Shown one piece after another: positions 24,334 through 30,883 of a DNA stretch of 32,572 nt. Position 1 is the stretch's first letter; each line of letters opens with the position of its first letter. Source of the stretch: CAZPAH01 sp964584495. Lineage in GTDB: Bacteria; Krumholzibacteriota; Krumholzibacteriia; Krumholzibacteriales; Krumholzibacteriaceae. Both the position numbers and the translations under genes were made by a program. The DNA lies in assembly GCA_964584495.1 (NCBI GenBank), contig CAZPAH010000019.1, forward strand, positions 1 through 32,572, given 5' to 3'. The notes below the pieces were generated by a model. That model saw nothing but the letters and a program-made list of their open reading frames with translations. It was not told the DNA's origin and made no database searches.

Positions 24334-24359
24334 GGCCCCGCGGGGCCGTTACCTCCTTT
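24332..24359 (-). promoter_or_regulatory. SD followed by an 18-bp perfect palindrome before nfnB
   Basis: On the minus strand AAAGGAGGT (24351-24359) is followed after one base by ACGGCCCCGCGGGGCCGT (24332-24349), a perfect palindrome, and then GGGAATGATG. Linear spacing from SD to ATG is over 20 nt; folding the hairpin leaves about 5 nt to ATG 24327. There is no T-run, so it is not an intrinsic terminator. Confidence 0.6.
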
Positions 24360-24368
24360 ATCGGCAAT

Positions 24369-25190
24369 TCAATTCCCGGCCCGGTCCATCGCTTCCTTCT
24401 CCTGGACCTGGTACATTCTCTGGCGTTTCATCATCTCCTCGTAATCGACCTTGTGCCCGTCGAATTCGGGACCGTCGACGCACACGAACCTGGTCTTCCC
24501 GTCGACAGTCACCCTGCAGGCGCCGCACATCCCGGTCCCATCGACCATGATCGTGTTCAGGCTGACAAGAGTAGGTATCTCGTGCTTCTCGGTCAGCAGG
24601 CTGACGAACTTCATCATTATGGGAGGACCCACCGCGACGACCAGGTCTATCTTCAGCCCCTCGTCTATAAGCTTCTGGAGCGCCTCCGTTACGAGCCCCT
24701 TCATCCCGTAGGAACCGTCGTCGGTCGTGACAACGACCCTGTCGCTCGCCGCCTTCATCTGCTCTTCCATGATGACGAGGCTCTTCGTCCTGCCGCCCAG
24801 TATCGATACGACCTTGTTTCCCGCTTCCTTCATCGCCTGCGCTATGGGATGGGCCGGGGCTATGCCGACGCCGCCCCCTATCACCACGACCGTCCCCAGC
24901 TTCTCGATATGGGTCGGACGTCCGAGCGGTCCGACCAGGTCGAGTATCTCCCCTCCCGCCTCGAGCCTGGACATGTCCCTCGTGGTCTTTCCTACGACCT
25001 GGACGACCAGCTCTATCCACCCTTCCCCGGCCGATCCGTCGGCGATCGTGAGGGGGATCCGCTCCCCTTCGTCACTCACGCGTAATATTATGAATTGCCC
25101 CGCCTTGCGTTTCCGGGCTATCTCGGGTGACTCGACCCTCATTCTGAACACTTCAGGAGTGATAAATTCTTTTTCCAGAATCTTGTTCAT
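24369..25190 (-). CDS. nfnA: NfnA-type ferredoxin/NAD+ oxidoreductase small subunit
   Basis: The 273-aa protein has the ferredoxin-reductase layout: an N-terminal FAD domain (FRMRVESPEIARKRKAGQF, RIPLTIAD), an NAD domain (VVVIGGGVGIAPAHPIAQAM) and a C-terminal 2Fe-2S site with Cys222, Cys225 and Cys237 plus Asp217, matching the Asp/three-Cys cluster known for Nfn small subunits. It is related to dihydroorotate dehydrogenase subunit PyrK and to SudB. Its gene precedes nfnB by 35 nt, the usual partnership. ATG 25190 is chosen as the family start; the in-frame extension to 25319 includes an atypical hydrophobic stretch and lies in the leader. An ACATATATATGT palindrome at 25316-25327 marks an AT-rich possible promoter region. 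Confidence 0.93.
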   Translation of the reverse strand: MNKILEKEFITPEVFRMRVESPEIARKRKAGQFIILRVSDEGERIPLTIADGSAGEGWIELVVQVVGKTTRDMSRLEAGGEILDLVGPLGRPTHIEKLGTVVVIGGGVGIAPAHPIAQAMKEAGNKVVSILGGRTKSLVIMEEQMKAASDRVVVTTDDGSYGMKGLVTEALQKLIDEGLKIDLVVAVGPPIMMKFVSLLTEKHEIPTLVSLNTIMVDGTGMCGACRVTVDGKTRFVCVDGPEFDGHKVDYEEMMKRQRMYQVQEKEAMDRAGN

Positions 25191-25359
25191 GACCGCCCAC
25201 TCAAATCTGTTTATCCCGATGAAAAAAAACAGGGATATGGACCCGGCCGCCCTCATCCTCCGGCGGAGCCAGCTCCGATCCAATCCCCCCAAATTGAGAC
25301 ATTCCACAAAAATCGACATATATATGTAGCAGAACCGAATCTATTAAATCAAGGCATTT

Positions 25360-28300
25360 TTACCCGCCCAGAAAAACCGCCTCCCCCGCAACGACGCTTG
25401 CCACGCCGAGTTCCACCTCCACCCGCCCCCGTATGAGGAACGGGCCCCTGCCACGGGCCAGCTCCCTCGCCGAACGCCTGTACGCCTGCGGAAAGAATAT
25501 CGCCTCGAAACGTCCCGACCGGTCGGAAAAGGTGACGAATATCATCTCCTCGCCGCCGTCGGAGGTGCGGGTCGCCTTTGCGGTGACCCTCCATCCCACG
25601 ATCTCTATCTCCTCGCCCGCACGGGAGCCGATGGAGGCGGAGGATACCGGCCGGCGGCGTCCGGCGGGCCTGGAGAGCCTGTCGGCGAAGATATCGAGGG
25701 GATGAGCGCTGACGCATATGCCGAGCACCTCCCTCTCCGCCTCAATGCGCCGCGGCAGATCGTACTCGGGCAGGGGAGGTATCCGCCGCGCCAGGGCGGC
25801 CGCCCGCGCGGCCCCTTCCGCGCCGCTTCGCTCGGCGGCCCCGAGCAGCTTCAGCTCCCACATCAACCCGGGGCGGCTGCGGCCGAAAGAGGCCATCGCC
25901 CCGCATTTTATCAGCGACTGCGCCTCCCCCGCCGATATGCCGGTCGACGAGACGAACCCGGCCAGCGATCGGAACGGCCGCTCCGCGACAATCCTCTCCA
26001 TCGCCGTCGAGGTCAGCCCCTTCACCTGCATCAGCCCTATGCGCAGGGCGCGGCCGCGCCCATGATGGCGGATGCCGCTCTCGTTGACGCAGGGGGGCAG
26101 GATCTTGAGGCCGATCCTCCTCGCCTCCTCCACGTACTCCTCCTGCGTGTAGTACCCGCCGCCGTTCGAGAGCACGGCGGCCATGAACTCGGCCGGGTAA
26201 TGGGCCTTCCACCACGCGCTCTCGAAGGATTCGAGGGCGAAAGAGGCCGAGTGGGCCTTGCAGAAGGCGTACCCGGCGAAGGAGGCTATCCGGCGGAATA
26301 TCTCCCGCGCGCATTCCGGATCTATCCCCCTGGCGGCGGCCCCCTCGAGGAAAGATCCCATGTAGGCCGACATCGTCTCGTCCTCCAGGCTCTTGAAGGA
26401 CATGCACCGCCTCAGGCCGTCCGCCTCGGAGTAGCTCATCCCGGCGACCGCGACCGCTATCCTTATCACCTGCTCCTGATAGATGAGGCAGCCGTGCGTG
26501 TCGCTGAGGACCTCTTCCACGGCGGGATGCAGCGGTTCGACGGGCTCGAGGCCGAGCTGCCGGTGAAGATACGACCTCTTCCCCCCGTGGCTCGAGACGC
26601 CCGGTCTTATTATGGACGAGAGCGCGGTCAGCACCTCGAAGTCGTCGCACCTCGCCTGGCGCATCAGCTGCATCATCACGGGCGACTCGATGTAGAAACA
26701 CCCCTCGGTGCGGCCCTCCCTCAGCAGGGCCTTCGTCTCCGGATCGTGGAGGTAATCGATGCGGGCGGGGTGGAGTGGCCTTCCCTCGTTCCGGGACGCC
26801 ATCTCCTGCGATTCCTCTATTACGGCGAGGCCCTTCTGGCCGATTATATCTATCTTGAGAAGTCCCGCCTCCTCGACCTCGTACATAGACCACTGCGTTA
26901 TCTCGTAACCCTTGTCGCCCCGTTGAAGCGGCATCAGATCGCTGATGGGGCCGGGCGATATGACCAGTCCGCAGGGGTGGGTGGCCATGTGGCGCGGGAA
27001 CCCTCCTATCCTCCTCGCCACGGGAAGAAGGGTGCTGAAAGGCTCCCTGTCGAGACCGAGCCCCGCGGCGGCGGGAGAGACGGCCGGAAGCTTCTCGAGG
27101 CCCTCGATCGATGCGTAGAAGGGTATCCTCTTTATCAGCCCGTCCACCTCGCCCTCGGGTATGCCGATCGCCTTCGCCGTCTCCCGAAGGGCCGCCCTCG
27201 CCCTCAGGGTGCTGTACGTCCCTATCATAGCCACCCTGTCGCCGCCGTACCGCCTGAAGATATAGGCCAGCACCTCCTCGCGGTCGTCGGTGGCGAAGTC
27301 TATGTCGAAGTCCGGGAGCTGCCTCCTCCCCGGATTGAGGAACCGCTCGAAGAACATATTGTGCCGCATCGGGTTCACGTGCGTGATCCCCAGGGCGAAC
27401 GAGACGAGGCTGTTGCCGGCCGAGCCGCGCCCGAGCGACCGCATCCCGCGGCTGCGCGCGAAGCGGACGATGTCCCAGCATATTAGGAAGTAATCGGCCA
27501 ACCCCTTGCCGTTTATGACGGAAAGCTCGTACTCGAGCTTCTCCATCGCCTCCCTCCATTCACCCGGAGGGCAGCGGTCCTTCAACCGCTCTCTCAACCC
27601 GGCCAGGGCGATCCGGCCGAGCATAGAGGCGGCCTCCTCCCCCGGCGGGGTCCGGAAACGAGGGAGCCTCATCCCCCCCAGGTCGAGCTCGACCCGGCAG
27701 TCGGCCGCTATGCGGGAGGCCTCGGCGAAAGAGCACTCGTCGCCGCCGAAAACCTTCCGCACCTGCGCGGCGGTTCTAAGGAAGGCCGATCGGTCGGCCG
27801 CCTCGCCGCGGGGAATCGTTCCGACCGTAGTGCGGGTCCTTATCGCCGTGAGCACCCTGTGTATAGGGTACTCGCCGGGGCTGACGAAGAAAACGTCTCC
27901 GGCCGCGACCGTCTTCACCCCGAGCCGCCCGGCCTCGGCGCGAAGGTTCCAGCGGACCGTATCAAAATCCCTTCCCCAGGCGGTCGGCAGCGGCACCCTC
28001 AGGTTCTCGAAACGGCTCATCCGGCGGATGATCCGCCCGTCGGCCGAGAGGAGGTAGAGGTTCTCGGAGATCGATTCGAGCGCGCGCGGCAGGGAGAAAT
28101 CGTCGTCGAGCTTCCTCGAGGTCACGAGCCGGCAGAGCTCGGAGTACCCCTCCCTGTTACGGGCGAGAAGGGTCGCCTTCGTCTTTATATCGGCATCCCA
28201 CTCTCCCGTCAGCTCGACTCCGTAGACAGGCCTGATCCCCGCCTCCCTGCAGGCCTTCTCGAACGGGACCACCGCGTAGAGCCCGTCGGTGTCGGTCAAC

Positions 28301-28410
28301 GCGGCCGCCTCGCAGCCGCCGGCGGCCGCCGCCGCGACGATATCTTCGACCGGCCTCGTGCCGGAGAGCAGCGAGAAGTTCGAATGCAGGCACAGGTGGA
28401 CGAATCTCAA
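25360..28410 (-). CDS. dnaE2: Error-prone DNA polymerase III alpha subunit DnaE2
   Basis: DnaE2 is the C-family polymerase of the mutasome and copies damaged DNA. The 1016-aa protein has a PHP domain (VHLCLHSNFSLLSG; the usual TDH motif reads TDTD), polymerase catalytic Asp residues in LPDFDIDF (near 365), the conserved ATHPCGLVIS and LKIDIIGQKGLAVI, helix-hairpin-helix motifs and an OB-fold (EIEIVGWRVTAKA, VTFSDRSGRFEAIFFP). It ends soon after the OB fold, lacking the tau-binding tail of replicative DnaE1, as DnaE2 proteins do. The start is TTG 28410, overlapping the Y-family polymerase stop as TTGA, which implies translational coupling in the SOS operon. Confidence 0.94.
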   Translation of the reverse strand: MRFVHLCLHSNFSLLSGTRPVEDIVAAAAAGGCEAAALTDTDGLYAVVPFEKACREAGIRPVYGVELTGEWDADIKTKATLLARNREGYSELCRLVTSRKLDDDFSLPRALESISENLYLLSADGRIIRRMSRFENLRVPLPTAWGRDFDTVRWNLRAEAGRLGVKTVAAGDVFFVSPGEYPIHRVLTAIRTRTTVGTIPRGEAADRSAFLRTAAQVRKVFGGDECSFAEASRIAADCRVELDLGGMRLPRFRTPPGEEAASMLGRIALAGLRERLKDRCPPGEWREAMEKLEYELSVINGKGLADYFLICWDIVRFARSRGMRSLGRGSAGNSLVSFALGITHVNPMRHNMFFERFLNPGRRQLPDFDIDFATDDREEVLAYIFRRYGGDRVAMIGTYSTLRARAALRETAKAIGIPEGEVDGLIKRIPFYASIEGLEKLPAVSPAAAGLGLDREPFSTLLPVARRIGGFPRHMATHPCGLVISPGPISDLMPLQRGDKGYEITQWSMYEVEEAGLLKIDIIGQKGLAVIEESQEMASRNEGRPLHPARIDYLHDPETKALLREGRTEGCFYIESPVMMQLMRQARCDDFEVLTALSSIIRPGVSSHGGKRSYLHRQLGLEPVEPLHPAVEEVLSDTHGCLIYQEQVIRIAVAVAGMSYSEADGLRRCMSFKSLEDETMSAYMGSFLEGAAARGIDPECAREIFRRIASFAGYAFCKAHSASFALESFESAWWKAHYPAEFMAAVLSNGGGYYTQEEYVEEARRIGLKILPPCVNESGIRHHGRGRALRIGLMQVKGLTSTAMERIVAERPFRSLAGFVSSTGISAGEAQSLIKCGAMASFGRSRPGLMWELKLLGAAERSGAEGAARAAALARRIPPLPEYDLPRRIEAEREVLGICVSAHPLDIFADRLSRPAGRRRPVSSASIGSRAGEEIEIVGWRVTAKATRTSDGGEEMIFVTFSDRSGRFEAIFFPQAYRRSARELARGRGPFLIRGRVEVELGVASVVAGEAVFLGG

Positions 28411-29612
28411 TGTCTTCCGGCGCCTTCCTTCCCCGCGAGAAGGGCTGCGAACGACCTTCCCGAAACGGGGGCCACCCCCTCGGGCAGCGCCGACCTCAGG
28501 CGGTCGAGGGCCGACCGGAGACGCCGGGTCTTCTCCGACGCGAGGGAGCGATCGTCTACAAATAACCCGAGCTGAAGCGGCTCGGGCTCCACCGAGCCTG
28601 CGGCGAGCTCGAGCGAGCGCACCCTCACCCGCCTCGAGAACAACCGGTCGAATATCTCCCCGGCCGCATCGAAGAGCGCCCCGTCATCGGAGGATGGGGC
28701 CGCCGTGCGCCCCCCGCCGGAAACTGTCATCCCGTCGGCGTAGCGAAGCTCCAGCACGAGCGAGCCGGCGAGGGCCCTGCCGGCGCGAAGCTTTTCCCCG
28801 AGACCCTCCGCCATCATCGATATGAAGGATTCCAACAACCGCCTGTCGACAAGATCGGGCTCGAGCAACCGCTCGACGCGGAACTCCGCGCCCCGGCCGC
28901 GGCCGTCCCTCACCCCCGTCTCGTCCTCCCCGCCCGCCGCGCGGTAGAGCCTTCGCCCCCACGGCCCGAAGCAGAACGAGAATATCTCCTCGGTGAAGAG
29001 GAGGATGTCCCCCACGCGGGAGATCCCGAGCTCCCGGAGAAGGGGGACCTGCCTCTCGGCGACGACGGGGAAACGGTCTATCTTTACCGGCGCCAGGAAA
29101 GGCCTCTCCCCCCCCGGGTATACATCGACGAGATGCGACCGCTTGGCCGTCCGCGAGGCGACATGGCTCACGAGCTTGCTGGAGCCTATCCCGAGGGAGA
29201 CATCGAGCCCCGTCTCGGCCTTGAGCTCTTTCCTTATCCTGTCGCCGGCGTCGAGAACGTGGCCGAAAACACGGCCGCACCCGCTGTAATCGACATACCC
29301 CTCGTCGAGGGAGACCGCCTCGACCAGGGGGCTGTAACGGTTCAGCACCGAGAAGATACCGGCCGAGACCTTTCTGAAGAACGGCCAGTCGGGGGGAAGG
29401 AAACTCGCGCCGGAGCAGAGGTTCATGGCGGCCGAGACGGTCATCCCCCGCCTGACGCCTTCGCCGCGCGCCTCGTAAGAGGCGGACAGAACCATGCCGC
29501 GCGGCGCGGGGCCGGCGACCACGACGGGCCTGCCGCGCAGCTGCGGGTCGCGAAGCCTCAGGGCGGAGGCGTAGAAATCGTCCGTGTTGACATGCAGTAT
29601 CTCGCGTCCCAT
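28407..29612 (-). CDS. Y-family DNA polymerase, ImuB/DinB-like, one catalytic Asp replaced
   Basis: The 401-aa protein has the Y-family layout: palm/fingers with HVNTDDFYASA, SASYEARGEGVRRGM and SLDEGYVD, thumb HhH motifs (LGIGSSKLVSHVAS, LLRELGISRVGDI), a little-finger domain (about 245-345) and a clamp-binding motif QLGLF (347-351). Catalytic Asp103 and Glu104 are present, but the first metal-binding Asp (DinB Asp8) is Asn9, encoded by AAC. DinB-type polymerases need all three acids, while ImuB proteins have lost catalytic residues and act as mutasome adaptors. Gene order with lexA and dnaE2 supports the ImuB role; the retained DE pair leaves weak activity possible. ATG 29612 lies 88 nt after the mini-S24 gene. 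Confidence 0.88.
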   Translation of the reverse strand: MGREILHVNTDDFYASALRLRDPQLRGRPVVVAGPAPRGMVLSASYEARGEGVRRGMTVSAAMNLCSGASFLPPDWPFFRKVSAGIFSVLNRYSPLVEAVSLDEGYVDYSGCGRVFGHVLDAGDRIRKELKAETGLDVSLGIGSSKLVSHVASRTAKRSHLVDVYPGGERPFLAPVKIDRFPVVAERQVPLLRELGISRVGDILLFTEEIFSFCFGPWGRRLYRAAGGEDETGVRDGRGRGAEFRVERLLEPDLVDRRLLESFISMMAEGLGEKLRAGRALAGSLVLELRYADGMTVSGGGRTAAPSSDDGALFDAAGEIFDRLFSRRVRVRSLELAAGSVEPEPLQLGLFVDDRSLASEKTRRLRSALDRLRSALPEGVAPVSGRSFAALLAGKEGAGRH

Positions 29613-29700
29613 TCACGATCCCCCGTATCGCACCCTCATCGGGCCGGTCCACCCCCTTTTCCCGGCGCCGGCAAAAAGCCGCCTCAACGGAAAGGTGGCG

Positions 29701-29952
29701 CTACAACCTCCGCCTCACGCCTATCACGAGCCCGAGCGGCTCGCCTTCCCCGCCGCCACTCCACCTGCAGAGGATCTCCACGGCGCCCCTTTTCACAAGG
29801 GCCAGCTCCCCCTCCGTCGGCGCACGCCCGACCTCTATCAACAGGCAGTCCCCCTCGCGCACCTCTCCAGAGCCGTTGGCCGAGAGGACGGCATCGACCC
29901 TTCTGTATACAAGGGACATCGGATCACCCCGCAAAAACCGGCGGCCCGTCAC
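29701..29952 (-). CDS. Mini S24/LexA-fold protein without catalytic residues
   Basis: This 83-aa protein aligns with the C-terminal half of the LexA encoded just upstream: REGDCLLIEVGRAPTEGELA matches LexA DGDLIVVEKRRRVDNGTLA, and the ends GLVIGVRRRL and AVVGLIRRYL also match. It lacks the helix-turn-helix, the cleavage site and the GDSM serine region, and the catalytic Lys position reads ILCRW instead of TVKRF. It cannot be a self-cleaving protease. GTG 29952 overlaps the lexA stop as GTGA, so coupled translation is likely; ATG 29919 is an alternative. It occupies the place often held by imuA in lexA-imuA-imuB-dnaE2 operons. Homology to S24 is my reading of a short sequence. Confidence 0.72.
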   Translation of the reverse strand: MTGRRFLRGDPMSLVYRRVDAVLSANGSGEVREGDCLLIEVGRAPTEGELALVKRGAVEILCRWSGGGEGEPLGLVIGVRRRL

Positions 29953-30548
29953 AGGTACCGGCGTATAAGCCCCACGACGGCTCCGCGAACCTCCACCCTC
30001 CCGGCCGGAAGAACGATATCCTCCATCGCCGGGTTAGACGGCCTTAGGGTCACGACGGAACCTTTCTGGTAGAAACGCTTCACCGTCGCCTCGCTTCCGT
30101 CGACCAGCGCGACGGCGAGCGTCCCGTTATCGACGCGGCGGCGCTTCTCCACGACGATCAGGTCGCCGTCGAGGATCCCGTCGCCGACCATCGAATCCCC
30201 CACGACCCTCAGCGCGAACCTCTCCCCGCGCCCCGAGAACCCGGGGGGAAGGGCGACGCTCTCGGGGAGCTCCACCGCCTCTATCGGGGAACCGGCCGCC
30301 ACGGTGCCGGCCAGCGGCACCTCGACCGTCTCGCCGCCGGCAAGCGGCTCTATCGCGCGCGCCCTGTTCCACTCGCGGCGCAGAAGCCCCTTGCGCGAGA
30401 GGTTCTCGAGATGCTCGTGAACGGTGCTCACGGCCGAAAGCCCGAAGTGGTCCGCTATCTCCATCAGCGATGGCGCGTACCCGCTGCCGGCCTGGAAATC
30501 CCTTATGAAATCGAGGATCTCCCGCTGGCGCTTCGTCAGGTAAACCAT
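29949..30548 (-). CDS. lexA: LexA SOS repressor
   Basis: LexA represses DNA-damage genes until RecA filaments trigger its self-cleavage. The 199-aa protein has an N-terminal winged HTH (LTKRQREILDFIRDF, APSLMEIADHFGLSAVSTVH), a cleavage site Ala85-Gly86 in TVAAGSP, catalytic Ser119 (GDSM) and Lys157 (TVKRF), and the family ending VVGLIRRYL. I place the start at ATG 30548, which is preceded by GGAGGAGG and gives a normal N-terminus; the in-frame extension upstream to 30623 has no family similarity. It is the first gene of a lexA / mini-S24 / Y-family polymerase / dnaE2 operon, so it probably controls itself and the mutasome. Confidence 0.97.
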   Translation of the reverse strand: MVYLTKRQREILDFIRDFQAGSGYAPSLMEIADHFGLSAVSTVHEHLENLSRKGLLRREWNRARAIEPLAGGETVEVPLAGTVAAGSPIEAVELPESVALPPGFSGRGERFALRVVGDSMVGDGILDGDLIVVEKRRRVDNGTLAVALVDGSEATVKRFYQKGSVVTLRPSNPAMEDIVLPAGRVEVRGAVVGLIRRYL

Positions 30549-30625
30549 ATCCTCCTCCACTCGAGGCGCCGCGGCCCGGTCCGCCGGCGGCCACCGGCAA
30601 ACCTCCCGCGACGGCTCCATCAATG

Positions 30626-30673
30626 ATCATACCCGAATAAAAACCGAAAGTAAAGGGTAAAATCGAGATCTCG
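30626..30673 (-). promoter_or_regulatory. lexA operon promoter with nearby palindromes
   Basis: On the minus strand TTTACT (30649-30654) is spaced 17 nt from TATGAT (30626-30631), placing the start of transcription about 70 nt before lexA. Two palindromes could be LexA operators: ATGATCAT (30623-30630) over the -10 element and CGAGATCTCG (30664-30673) just upstream of -35. Neither matches the E. coli CTGT-N8-ACAG or the Bacillus GAAC-N4-GTTC box. No gene lies in the 335 nt between lexA and the divergent gene. Confidence 0.6.
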
Positions 30674-30684
30674 CCGCATAAATC

Positions 30685-30714
30685 TTGACCTGGAGCCGGA
30701 AAATCTTGTATCAT
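30685..30714 (+). promoter_or_regulatory. Promoter of the asparagine-synthase-like gene
   Basis: TTGACC (30685-30690) is 18 nt from TATCAT (30709-30714). The leader would be about 160 nt long and contains a hairpin (CCTTTCGG 30824-30831 with CCGGAAGG 30837-30844, one wobble pair) about 40 nt before the start codon. The two divergent promoters do not overlap. Confidence 0.45.
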
Positions 30715-30883
30715 GTTGCCACAAAACATGTTCTGGCGGACAAATAACGCTTACATCGGGAACGGTTTTAATAAGGCATCATGCTTTTATGCCGGTCGCC
30801 TCGACTTGCTCTATCACGGGGCTCCTTTCGGGCGGGCCGGAAGGCTCCATTTGTAGGGTGAGAATCAGGGAGGGGATACAAAA

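Noticed and set aside
25702..27486. Very long plus-strand frame of 594 aa opposite dnaE2
   Set aside because: Antisense shadow of a high-GC gene; Arg/Pro/Gly/His-rich product without any domain.
30725..30734. AACATGTT as a LexA box upstream of lexA
   Set aside because: The half-sites are separated by too few bases for the Bacillus-type box, and it lies upstream of the lexA promoter, next to the divergent gene's promoter.
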